Source of the DNA: Allolobophora icterica
Taxonomy: Eukaryota > Annelida > Clitellata > Crassiclitellata > Lumbricidae
Reading direction: 5' to 3'
NCBI GenBank assembly: GCA_963556255.1
Contig: OY744616.1
Coordinates: forward strand, 36,618,545-36,682,544
Length of the DNA: 64,000 nt
Positions 24,165-34,884 of the stretch are shown here, in pieces (within the stretch, counting starts at the first letter, position 1; each line of letters begins with the position of its first letter). A program made the translations under genes and the position numbers. The notes beneath the pieces are model-generated. The model was not told the DNA's origin. It did not search any database and worked only from the letters and a program-made list of their open reading frames with translations.

Positions 24165-24427
24165 CTGCAACAAATAAAACTAGCAACGTAGGAGTAAATG
24201 AACACGTTACATATGCAGTACATGAATAATGATAAACGAACAAGTGTAGGGTTCGTGAAAACAATATGATTCAAGGTTAAACAGTTTAATCAGTCAAAGA
24301 ATAAGAAATGTGCATTTTGTCTGAAACAATAATTTGCCCAACTTCCCTAAGGTGTGGAAAAATTCAACATCCAAAAATACAAAGCCAAAAATAAATCCCA
24401 ATTCCATTACATTACATGTACAGTAAC

Positions 24428-24816
24428 CAGTGGTGTAGTCCTAAAAAATGAAGTGGGGGAACGCCTGGAAATTGAAGTAGCAACTGTAGCAAAAAGTGCA
24501 ATCTTGCAAGAATTTTGCATAGTATGAGCGCTGCTATTTTTGAAACTGTTGAATGTAAAAAAATAACAAAAAAATTAATAAATGTAATTATGTAAATTTA
24601 TACATAGGAATTTGTTATTTAGTATAAAGCCAACACATATATAAATATATCTGCGAAACGCTCCAGTAAGTAAGCAGTTGAAACTGTGAGTCTTGAAGTC
24701 TTCTTTGTTCATTTATTTCAGCAGAAATGCTGCAAAATAGTGAGGGATCGCGTTCCCTCCCTGGAAAAAAGTGCGGGAACGGCGTTCCCCCGCGTTCCCG
24801 CCCCACTACACCACTG
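24428..24816. mobile_element. 389-bp hAT-type MITE with perfect target duplication
   Basis: The left end reads CAGTGGTGTAGT and the right end is its inverted match (reverse complement CAGTGGTGTAGT). ACAGTAAC occurs immediately outside both ends (24420-24427 and 24817-24824), an exact 8-bp target-site duplication. CAGTGGTGTA-type termini with 8-bp duplications are the hallmark of hAT transposons. Sub-terminal GGGGGAACGC and GCGGGAACG words are repeated near both ends. There is no transposase frame, so the element is non-autonomous. It sits in the 1.1-kb intron between the two Ig2 exons and makes up about a third of it. Confidence 0.95.
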
Positions 24817-25009
24817 ACAGTAACACACTAGTGCAAGCAAATGTAATTTTAATTTATAATTTCAATCGTGCCAGTGTCTAATGCACAAGGTATCAACCAG
24901 ATGATATGATCAGTTTTTAAGACAGACAGGAAGACTGTGGAGGAAAAGGAACTTAAGCTGAGAACACAATGATGTAAGCAACTGACAGAACTGACATACA
25001 GGGGAGAGA

Positions 25010-25237
25010 TATCGAGCAGAACAGATGGATACAGGGAGAGAGATATCATGCAGAAGAGACAGATGCAGGGAGAGATATTGAGCAGAACGGACAGATACAG
25101 GGAGAGAGATATCGAGCAGAACGGACAGATACAGGGAGAGAGATATCATGCAGAAGAGACAGATGCAGGGAGAGATATCAAGCAGAACGGACAAATACAG
25201 GGAGAGAGATATCAAGTAGAACAGACAGATACAGGGA
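25010..25237. repeat. 32-bp minisatellite beside the Ig2 exon
   Basis: Six to seven copies built on GCAGAACGGACAGATACAGG plus GAGAGAGATATC, with two copies reading GAAGAGACAGATGCAGG. It lies about 45 bp beyond the donor of the upstream Ig2 exon. Long frames through it read Leu-Ser-Leu-Tyr and are not coding. Confidence 0.92.
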
Positions 25238-25280
25238 CAAAGATAAATGAAAGTTGAATCAGAAATGATCTTATGCCTAC

Positions 25281-25454
25281 CGGTTGGCAGAATTTTGATC
25301 CTTGGATCTGACAGATCAACTGGGATGAAGTCTTTGAGCCACATAATAGTTGGCTCGGGATTTCCAGTTGCACTGCACGTCAACATTGTGCTGCGATCTT
25401 TTTCGACTGCCTTTAGCGAAGGACTTTCAACAATTCGTGGATATCCACTTGGTG
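25281..25454 (-). CDS. Lar: LAR-type RPTP, exon for first half of Ig domain 2
   Basis: On the minus strand it follows TATTTGATTACAG and ends CCAACCG before GTAGGC. CA completes an Ala/Thr-type codon with the terminal A of the Ig1 exon (ACA, Thr), giving EGS-T-PSGYPRIVE. The 58 codons include TMLTCSATGNPEP with the first Ig cysteine, TIMWLKDFIPVD with the conserved tryptophan, and DPRIKILPT. Vertebrate homologues read very similarly ([21 protein letters not shown]). Phase 1 at both ends. Together with the 24054-24164 exon it makes one complete Ig domain, which in this family joins Ig1 in binding heparan sulfate and postsynaptic partners. Confidence 0.97.
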
Positions 25455-25459
25455 CTGTA

Positions 25460-28400
25460 ATCAAATAGACAGCAATCATTCATCAAGGCAGTTCAAGAAC
25501 TACCAAACCCCATAGCACCAATTAACCACAGTAGAAGAGTTTGCAGCCTGGAAGGATAACAAGTTCCTCTCTTAAAAAAACCTTACACAATATAGGAAAC
25601 TTCTCATCTTGTGACATTTCAAAGTCAAAAACATCAAAGCGCATCTTCTGAAGATGTTCACCACAGCCAATGTCAAGAGCCCTGTCTTTGAAGGCTGTTC
25701 TACCTTATCTACCTTTAGGTTTCCCATCACTTAGTTTACCTTCTCTTTAGACATTGTGCCTTTCCTTGTTTCACCTTCGTAACATCGTACTTGCACCTGG
25801 CACTCAATCAGTTCACCATAATCTGCTCTCCTGCACAATAATTGCTATGAAGAGGTTTCTCACTCTACTTTTCATGTCGCCAAGCAAGGTAATTGTATAA
25901 CAGCATGAGCTGAGAGGTACGAAGCTCTTGGATGTGCCCTCTGTCCCTCTGCTTTCTGGCCCTCTGTCTGAGGCGTTTCGATTTATCTCTGACCTAGGAA
26001 TAGAAAATCAGTACCCATCCAGTCCTGCTAAAGGACATCACAGTTGTCCTAATGTTGGCTAGAACTGCATACCATTTGCCTTAGGGGCTGAACTATCACA
26101 ATTTTAGGTTAAGAGAATTTGGTAGCAGCTTAGACATTAAATGGCAAATCCTGTGAATAACCAGCCAGTGTCCTGTAGTTATGGATTGATCCTCTTGGCC
26201 TCAAGACCTATAGAAGGAGATGACTGCCTACATAATCCTTTAAAGTATGTACTACTACATCATCATGATGACGTTACCCACACATCCAGATAGGAATAAC
26301 TAGGCAATTTGTATCCTTAGCAGGCAAGCTGTTACTCACATATGGAATAATAATGCATAGGGAAAGCTTTCCAGGGGAAACTTCCTTCCACTTCAGATGA
26401 AAACGTCATCTGCAGTCATCTTGCAAATTCATTTCTCAGGCAAGAGTCTTTACCACAAAATTCCAACAAATTGATGGGTTTACGGAACTGCTTCTTGCAT
26501 TCCGTGGCACCATTACTCAGAACACGGCAACACTAGGCGATCGCTTCGAAATTCCATCATCATGCATGCATGGGAAGCGCTCCAATGACCCAACCCCTGC
26601 GCGCTCCAATGACCCAACCCCTGCGCGCTCCGATGAATTCATATTTATATTTTATGGGAAAATTCATTTGTCATTTCTGCTTGTATGACTACTATCTGGT
26701 TTGCGTGAAGGCGAATCAATACTGGACGGACGCGTGAGGCATGCTCTCGGCTGGCCCCTCTATCTGACCGTCATCAGCAACGTGTCAGCACCAGCGTCTC
26801 ACTGTCACGCTCCGAAACGAAATGGCAGAGTTACAAGCAAGTTTGATAGGATATGATGGATGTGACATGCATGAAATAAGTGCATTGCTACTGGTCACAG
26901 AGGAAAATGAGCATCTCCAAAGGCAACCAGATGGAACATATGCAGCCAAAACGACAGCGGAATATTGAAATGTGGTCTCCGGCAAACGTGGCTTATAAGT
27001 GGCAGGCTGACGAATAGACAATACTTGAAAAGGCTATTTAGGGAATGTTGGTAGACAGCAATCTGTGACATCATAGATCAGAAAATATCATTTACAGGAC
27101 AAGATGTCTATTTTTCTTTTAAATGGAAATATCCTGCTTTACTGGTCTATCCTCTCTTTACCACGTTAGTAAGAGCATCCAGTTTTCAGGAGTATTTCAA
27201 TATAGTTCTCTGCAATATCTTTACCAAATTCATAATCGTTACTCTTTACATGGCTGTAAAACATCTCACCCTATTTTTTATGAATTTAAAATCTCCTAAA
27301 TACCATTTCTTATATAACAGTGGATTTTCCCCAGGTGCTCAACATTGGCGATGAGTTATTAGATAGGTCCAGTTTTGTTTGCTGATGAGGTGGGAAAAGG
27401 TGTATATCATGCAGTTGCAAATGCATTGCTGAGAAGAAGCACAAAAAGATTCTCTTGATTAAGTGTCTGAGTTAAAACATCACTGGTAAATTTGTGTGTG
27501 TAGAGAATTTTATGTCGGACTTCTAAGTGCTGCTGTCATAGAATTGTTTGTTGTTTGTTAATTAATTATACATAACAAAATCAAGGACGTATATCTTATC
27601 TCGAGTTAAGGTTATGCAAGGTTCTAGTTATTGGGGGGAGAGATTCAAACCCTCCTCCCCCAGTTCGTCCTCTGACCCCTCAGCTACATGGTAAGTAACT
27701 GAAGAGATGTTGGAGGGTCAGGTCCTCACCCTCCCCCCACCAGCTATTTAGCTCTTCTATGAATGGCTGAATAACCTAACTTACAGTCAAATTATTTAAA
27801 GTGTGTTTGAAGTCAATTAATTACTTACTTACAATACTTATGGCTGACAGCAGGGAACCTTTGTGCAGAATTAAGATTAACTCAAGTTCTCTAACACCTT
27901 TCCTTTAACACAGTTCATCGAAGGCAATTTTGTGCTTAAAACCAACAAATATTTCTTGTTGGAAATCAGTTTTTGCTCAGAACAATTTCAAAGAAAGAGT
28001 TTATTGGTGTTTGGATTTGAGAGAGTGAAACGGAATATTGTTGAGTGATACATGCATGCTTGAGGATACTCTTGTCTTAAACAATTGGCTTTGTATTTGC
28101 AGAGCAATGCTGCAACTGTTGTTAATGCTATCGGCCACACATTGATGACATAAAGTTCAAGTTGCTTGAGGTAAAGCAGGAGAATGGCTGAACATTAGGG
28201 ACATTTTTGCCAGTTACAACAAACGCCAGGCAACAAGTGTTGAAATGTTTCAGGGAGATGAAGATGAGGAAAAATTCAAGAGCTTATGAAGCCAGTTTTT
28301 CCAATCTTATATAACAATTTGCAGCAGAGCTTTCCTTCCTCTCATTTTCTTGAGGCTGCCAATTCCGTAAATAAAACAGCATGACAGCCAAAGGATCCTC

Positions 28401-28514
28401 TGCAAAGGGCACCGTTTGGAAACAGACATGTTGCATTATTGTGCAGTTTGCAATGAGTAATTCTGACACAACTGATATTTTGCATTAATATCCTATGTTT
28501 TAAAAGAGTGATGG
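25460..28514. other. Intron sequence, mostly unassigned
   Basis: Largely unique DNA in the 5.4-kb intron between Ig1 and Ig2. GCGCTCCAATGACCCAACCC is tandemly repeated about two and a half times at 26577-26633. A 47-codon plus-strand frame starts at 26822 (MAELQASLIGYDG) but I recognise nothing in it. It may be flanking sequence of the hAT relic downstream. Confidence 0.4.
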
Positions 28515-28790
28515 TATAATGCCTGGGCAGAATTACAGACACTTATTAACTTGTTGGTAGTGCTACCTGTTTCATCTGCCACATGTGAAAGAGGATTCAG
28601 TCAAACGAAAAATCTGTCACATCAGTCGAAGAAACATTTGTCTGTTAACTTCAGTGAATGATTTTGTGATGATTGCATCAATGAGCCGCCTCTTACAGCA
28701 TGGAATGTGGAAAATTATGTTATTTCTTGGCTTAAAGCTGTCAGGCATGGTGCTTTGGACAAAGCTAATGGACACAACAAAATTACAGAG
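28515..28790 (+). pseudogene. hAT transposase C-terminal dimerisation region, decayed
   Basis: The plus strand reads YNAWAELQTLINLLVVLPVS, SATCERGFSQTKN, SKKHLSVNFSE, then TGA (28659-28661), then FCDDCINEPPLTAWNVENYV and ISWLKAV in the same frame. S-A-x-C-E-R-x-F-S followed by an N-x-P...W motif is the signature of the hAT-family C-terminal (hATC) region, close to the ZNF862/KIAA1586-like group. The catalytic core and zinc-finger N-terminus cannot be traced upstream, and the internal stop shows that it is dead. Whether it is related to the MITE at 24.4 kb is unknown. Confidence 0.8.
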
Positions 28791-28799
28791 ATTGTTATT

Positions 28800-30887
28800 A
28801 CACTTACACTTTAATTCTTACACTTTAGTTTACAAAAATAATTTCTAACTGTGTTTTGCAACTTCTTGTTTCTTCAAAAAGTTACAAAACATAGTTCAAA
28901 ATTATTTTTTTGTAAACTAAAGAGTAAGAATTCTGTGAATTGCATTTTGTGTTATTTTTGCACACAAATATTTAGACATGTGATCATTTCAATTCTTGTA
29001 AATAAACTTAAAGAGTGTACTTTGGTAATCTGTAAAATTCTCGAACTCACACCCCGTGCTTTTTTGACAACTAAACAAAGCGGTTATGCAACATGTTGGG
29101 CAATTCAAAAGTTCGATCCATTAGTTCTGAAGTCATTAACATATAACTGGTGACCAGTGCACTCAGATAACGAATATCCTCGAGTCATGAAGAGCAAACA
29201 TTTAACAGTTAGGCATCTGATCCTGGAGGATGATTTCAGCCAAAAACACAATTCCAGAGATTGAAGGACTGAAGGTCAAAATTCAACAGCCAACTCCAGA
29301 ATTCGAGTGCAGTTGGTGATAGTTGATTACGTTGGAATCATCAGAGGATCCGGTCATTGATAACAAGGAGCAAGTAAATGCCAAACTGCAGCAACCGAAG
29401 AAGATATCCATTTAGAAGACAAGTTCAAATACATTTACTGTATTTTGCAGTTGTACTAAAGTGAATGTGATTTTGGCCAATGTTGCTGCAGCTCCACTGA
29501 GGATGTCATCAGGTTTTTGGAAGTTATGCCCTGCACCGTTCATTCTTTTATTCATTCATTCTTTCATTCATTCTTTCATTCATTCATTCTTTCATTCAAG
29601 AGGACTTACATGGCACCCCTCCAAGATACCTACTCAGAGGTGATCCCAGCTCAACTCCGGCAATAAAGAACAGTTTTCAGCTGCTTGTAAAAGGCGTACA
29701 CCAACCATTCGCATATATGTGGTACGTTAAATGCTGCATCAATCATGGTGTGCCACAAGCAACTGATTGGCCGAGTCCTCTGCCTTTCAAACAGAGATAA
29801 TGCAGATCCTATAGTCTATCCCTGAACAGTAACTGTTAGGTAGCTTCAGTCAAGCTGTAATACATAAGACTAGTGCTTTATCACTGCTGACTGAAACCTT
29901 CCTACTGGACGGTGGTGTTATAAAAATATACACCACCATAGAGTAGCAAATAACAAATACACAAATATAAGTTACTGAAATGAATAAACTTGCAGAAACT
30001 CCAAGAAAACAAACACTGACTTATTAAAAACTTGCAAAACAGACAGGAGAAGCAGATATAAATAGGAATGACAACGGCCACCAATACGGAATTTACTTAA
30101 GCAGATGACTTAGATGGCACAAGGGAGCCAAGGCAGAAGACTATTTGCATAGGACATGGCAGATCTTCCCAGATGGCCTGCTAGATAGGGACCAATGCCA
30201 ACAAGAAGATAATTGTCAATTAGTGAACAATGGCCATTGTCCACTTGTCCTTATTCCAGGAGACTACCAGTTAGAAAGGAGCTCCAAGACACTCTGTCAA
30301 GGGCTAGGACCCTTCCGGCATTCCCTTAGCTGCCCCTTTCACCCTAAAGAAACTGCAGTCCAAGGTAACATTAAAACTATTCTTATCCAATACAAAAAAA
30401 GTTATGTTATTTATTTACCAGGGCTACTCAACGTCATTTTACTTTAACGAACTGGCCATCAAATCTAAGACCTTCTTCAAAACTGCTCACTACAAATGAC
30501 TGTTTGAAGTGACCCTTGCTGATGAGGGTGTTTGCAATATCCCTTCTCAGCGCCACTAAGGCGCATGACCCAGTCAACTCATAATAGATCTACTCGTTAA
30601 GCACTCATAATATATACTCAGAGTACGCTCAGTGCAAACGCGGATCAGATATGAAATGCACCCCAACTACAAACTAAACCCCAGACCATAAATTAGTTGC
30701 AAGAGAAAACGCACTATATTATATTGTCTCAAACTGTCTAAAACAATTACTACAGACAAATTTATTAACAAACAGGAGGCTGGTAAAATATCCAATTTAG
30801 ACTAAATTTGTGGTTATTTCAGTTGAAAGCCACGCTCTCCGAAAGCATAAACAATGGAATTTGATCCAGGACAGAAAATGCACTCAC
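28800..30887. other. Intron sequence, no recognised gene
   Basis: Contains a TTCATTCATTCT-type microsatellite at 29543-29600 and a possible, very eroded tRNA-Thr-like SINE body around 29750-29835 (GATTGGCCGAGTCCTC, AGTAACTGTTAGG). The remainder is unique-looking. Confidence 0.45.
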
Positions 30888-31193
30888 TTGATCCTTCCGA
30901 ATAGATATCCAACTTAGCAACTGCCTTCGCCGGTTCACCGACTCCGTTTTCTGCCACACACTCGACCTGGTTGTCATCCCTCGGAGACTTGACCGGTTCC
31001 ATCCGGAGAACAGATCCATGTGGCATGTTGTGCATCGTGTAGCGATGGCGAGTGGTGGTCGTCGTGACGCGTTTGCCACCTTTGCGCCAGTAGACCTCAG
31101 GAGCTGGATTTCCAGAAGCCTTGCAGAAGAAGCTGACGATGCCATTCTCAGCCACCTTCTGATTCTTCGGTGCAGTTGTTATCTTCGGAGCAT
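30888..31193 (-). CDS. Lar: LAR-type RPTP, exon for Ig domain 1
   Basis: On the minus strand the exon follows TATTGGTTGCAG and ends GGATCAA before GTGAGTGC. It opens with a split codon ending AT, then APKITTAPKNQKVAENG. The 102 codons form a complete Ig domain: ASFFCKASG-like first cysteine (SFFCKASGNPAPEVYW), SVLRMEP and PRDDNQVECVAENGVGEP with the second cysteine. Both ends are phase 1. The C-D region reads WRKGGKRV and then RHRY, a basic cluster in the place where vertebrate family members carry the lysine loop that binds heparan sulfate. The signal peptide must come from an upstream exon above 31193. The methionine visible just before the domain is intronic. Confidence 0.97.
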
Positions 31194-31195
31194 CT

Positions 31196-32220
31196 GCAAC
31201 CAATACATATCCCAGTTGGCAAAAGTCGATATGACATAAGGCAATGTGAAAAGCGATTCAAACAACACCTTTATACTCTGCTCTCTCAACAATAAACAAA
31301 ATACATAACTCCAGTCCAGTGAAGTTTAGATATGAAAGTAGTCGAAATAGCCTGCAGAATAAATATTTAATTTATCTCTAGACTTTACAACAATCTGTAC
31401 GCATTGCACTGTATTTTTTGAGTGAGGAAGCCAGGTGACAAGAGCAGACAGATAGCTCAGCCTCTTGCCTCAGTGGTCCTTCTTCCCATGTGACTTAAGG
31501 TTTGCTGCTAGCACTTGGTTCTCTTGATTCAGGGAGGAAGTAGACTGGGTGTGGCTGTGACAGACATCTGAGAAATGTGAGAGGAGAACTGACCCAACAA
31601 GTGTGATGTGAGGTAACCTATGCAGTAGGTAGAAAACCTTTCAATTTAAATAGCACGTTAATTAGTTCTTTTGCCACCTTGAAGGGCAAAGGGTCAGATG
31701 AAATACTTGACCATATCATTTGAGCTCCATGGAATAACAATCTTTCAGTGTCGTCTGAATGTCCAAAAACCAGTTTGTTCCCTTAAAGCCTCTTTTGTCC
31801 ACACTGTGGTTGTATTTAGAGAAAAGGCAAAATACTCAATTGAAATGGAAATGCAGACAGCAACTGGAAGCATAAGCAGAAAAGCAGCTTTTGGACCAAA
31901 AGACACATGCCTTCCATACACAACTGCTAGGATTTTCCTGATTGATAAAAAGTGTTCTCCTGTCATCAAAGACCAGCTTCCTATTCTTACATGCATCGTC
32001 TGCATACACCTCTCCCTCCATTCGTTATCCAAGAGTAGATTATATTTAAATAAAAATGATATTCAGGTTAACCAGTCACTATAACCTGGCATTGCATTGT
32101 CCTCTGACTTCAACTCTTAGCTCTGTCTCAGCTGAAAAGCCTTTGAATGTCTTAAATACTTCCTTCTACCAAGCTCATTTCCTGTAAATTTCGCCCGCCA
32201 AAAGCCGTTTAAATTTACTA
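31196..32220. other. Unassigned sequence upstream of the Ig1 exon
   Basis: Overlapping frames on both strands at 31698-32084 (128 codons on the plus strand, 95 on the minus strand) are the longest non-repetitive ones locally. The minus one contains a hydrophobic stretch (AAFLLMLPVAVCISISI). Neither shows a recognisable family, and no splice context links them to LAR. Confidence 0.3.
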
Positions 32221-32299
32221 ACTAATGCATGAAATGCTAATCTGTGCAGATTATTTCGGGTTTCAGAGAGACAATCCATCAAGCAAACATCAAGTGTTT

Positions 32300-32800
32300 T
32301 GTTCTTCGTTCTTTCCGAATCGATGGCACACGCAATTGATTCGACCGCCCGCCCTCCGGTCTCTCCCTGCCGCCCGCCCGGCCATCAGGACGTCTGCTCG
32401 CGGCCTTCCCTCGATCGTCTGCTGTCAGCGACCGTTCCTTGCACGGATCGACCAAAGGGTGGCATTGGACACTGAGTCCACTGAGCTAATTAAACAATTA
32501 AGTGCACAGGCGTCGACGATTGCTAATCAGCTTATAAGGACGACCAACCGCCGCAAGTTTGCATTCGGCGTTGTTCAGCGAAAAAGCTCTCTAGTTCTGA
32601 AAGAACCGCTTTCTCGGTGTTTAGATATATGGACGACGGCGTCAACCACAGCCCAACACAGAACGCGATTCGATAAGAGGGCTTTTAAACGAGGGAAACA
32701 CGCCGTGTGTTTCATCGCATGGCTTTCAAAATGGCGACGGTAACTTTCGTTCTTTGGCCTCGGAATCCATGACATTGTTTGCGAGAAGAGTAAGGCAAAG
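32300..32800. promoter_or_regulatory. CpG-rich block, possible promoter or regulatory element
   Basis: CpG density rises sharply: about 18 CpG within roughly 140 bp from 32320, continuing less densely to 32760. No simple repeat explains this. A YY1-type word, CAAAATGGCGAC, lies at 32727-32738; such motifs are often found near transcription starts. The block is 1.1-1.6 kb upstream of the Ig1 exon in gene sense, where an internal promoter could sit, but no start site or signal-peptide exon was identified. A 172-codon frame across it looks like a by-product of GC content. Confidence 0.3.
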
Positions 32801-32809
32801 CTGAGAACA

Positions 32810-33868
32810 GTTCAGTTAACAACATCTGAGAACTGGAAGCTGTAAGATGCTGAAATTGATCGCCCGTGCCATCAGTCAACATGAGACGCTGAGGGATGTG
32901 TGAAGCAAATTGCCTGCTTCATGAATCAAACATGGCAACCGTCACTGTCCCTAAGAGACATCATCACTGACTGATCAACACCTGGTTCAAGGTAAACCAT
33001 GCAAGTGCCACATGCCTATATACGGCCCACACAGGGCCCCAATTCGCATCTGGGACCCACATAGTGGCCATATAGGTCCTATCAAGTGTTCATGATCAAG
33101 TTGGCAGGGAGCTCAATGTACCGGAAGGAATCCGCCCTGTATCCTTAAGAAACTCAAGGGTGTACTGGACTCAGTATGTGCTCGGAACAGGCATCGAATG
33201 TCAATATAAAAAACTTTGAATTGCACAGAATAGCATCGTTCAGTTAACTGTTAACTTCTTTGACACCAGTGAGGAAAACAACCATCTGAAGATCCTACTT
33301 TCCACATCAACTACTCAGCATATAGGCCTTTATAGCCTCGTTAATTCACAATAAGTCATATTCATCGTTAATGCTATTAAATTCTACAATTATTAATAAA
33401 TAAATTTATTCCTTGCAAATAACAATTTAAAGATTTAATAAAAAAATTATGGCGGGAAATAACATCAGTATGGCAGGCAATAATGTACATTTGGGATTTA
33501 AAAATCAGTTCACTCAACATATTTAAAAGCCAGTATTTGTAGGAATTGAGCAGCAAATGAAATGTTTCTTTCACTGTAGTCATCATCATCACCTGCAGTA
33601 TCATAATCACGCTTATCAGCGCCAGTTCAATCATCATCGTGTAAATCTGTTCAATCTCATCATTATCCTCATCAACCTACACATCCACACTGATATCATC
33701 ACTGACATCCATGCATGATCCATCATTAGGACTTTCAAAAACATGGGGCTAGGATGCCTGACGATTTGCAGAGCATCCAGGTGACAACAACACCTGGTCT
33801 TAACCACAAGAAGTTAACGAGAAGAACTGATAAAAAAAACAGTTACAAAGGTCAGTTCAATCTATTGT
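32810..33868. other. Unassigned sequence with CATATAGG-type words
   Basis: Around 33015-33090, words such as GGGACCCACATAGTGGCCAT and ATATAGGTCC recall the CATATGGG/ATATGGATCC repetition at 46450-46530. The rest is unique-looking and AT-rich. Confidence 0.4.
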
Positions 33869-33875
33869 TACTTAC

Positions 33876-34882
33876 GTGTTAGGTACTGGATGTACCGATA
33901 GTGCGTAAAGTTGCTGCTACCTGTTAGATGCATGGGAACAAAGGAGGTGATTAGAACAATATTCACTGGAACCCTCTTAACCCCAATCCATGCATTCCTG
34001 AATGGCTCTAGGGTTTCAAGGGTTCGATAAGTAAAGACAACATATTGCAAATGCAGAATAATGCAAATTAGAGCCAAACTCAGATAATATCCGACCTCTT
34101 CTTCCTCTGTCATGTCTCAAAGACCAACGGAATCTCATGAATAACAAATTCTTTCACAGGATCTTTTGCCCCAATTGCATCTACAAATGCATTCTGCTCT
34201 CATAAAAGTAATCGCAGGAGAAGGATCAAACAAAGGCCATGTAAAATAATTGGACCCTCAGCGAAATAAGAAGATACTCCATCTGCCATTACAGCATAAA
34301 TCACTTCATGGCAGAGCCTTTAAAATAGAAATTCATTCAAAGCAGGAAGATTTCTTTTCAAATTAATTCATATCGACTCAACCCAAATCATTCTGAAGTC
34401 CATTCAGTTTAAAATACAACTGTCTTGAATTCCTAATCAAATCAATTCTAATCAAAACCAAAATTGGAGCAATACCGATACCCACAAAACTAACCTAGAG
34501 CTACACAAAAAGCGATGACAAATTGAAGTGTAAAGAAGTGCTTTTGAATGGTGTTCAGACGATTATTATCAAGGTTCTCTCGTGTAGTTGACTTTTCCAT
34601 CTCTGGGGTATCAGGTACTAGCTGGACTGCATCAAGCTGCATTTGGAAAGGTTAAGAGAGTTCTTGGATTAGTGCTGACCGTTCTATTGCGCTGAACTTT
34701 ACAAACAACTGCCACCTGCTACGAACGTCATCCTCTACAGACCCATTACCAGAGGGAGGTAGTGAAGTAGCATCTTCTACCATCTGGGAAAGACCAATGG
34801 TGACCCTTCTGGTAATCTGAGCACTGTTCGCTTGCTGCTTAACTTTTTGTTGCTTAATGAGTTTGGCATCATTTGGCCTGGG
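33876..34882 (-). pseudogene. Unidentified membrane-protein-like coding stretch, broken
   Basis: The minus strand has protein-like reading from 34882 down: IKQQKVKQQANSAQITRRVT, GLSQMVEDATSLPPS, VRSRWQLFVKFSAIERSALI, then an in-frame TAA (34652-34654), then QLDAVQLVPDTPEMEK, TTRENLDNNRLNTIQKHFFT and the hydrophobic LQFVIAFCVAL to a donor-like CTCTAG|GTTAGT at 34495. It resumes near 34303 (phase 1 after an AAG acceptor) with IYAVMADGVSSYF and HGLCLILLLRLLL, then TGA (34200-34202), then AIGAKDPVKEFVIHEIPLVF, a frameshift near 34112, and EEEEVGYYLSLALICIILHL, EPFRNAWIGVKRVPVNIVL, ending at a good donor, AACAC|GTAAGTAAC. It has several membrane-like segments. Either a degraded gene or short exons with small introns; the family is not recognised. 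Confidence 0.45.
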
Positions 34883-34884
34883 TC

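Noticed and set aside
24428..25280. Microexon A candidate in the intron between the two Ig2 exons, for example ending at a GTATGT site near 25050
   Set aside because: No acceptor lies within a microexon-sized distance upstream and the site is inside the 32-bp minisatellite.
32225..32743. 172-codon plus-strand frame across the CpG-rich block
   Set aside because: No domain, no homologue that I recognise, and stop codons are naturally scarce in CpG-rich sequence.
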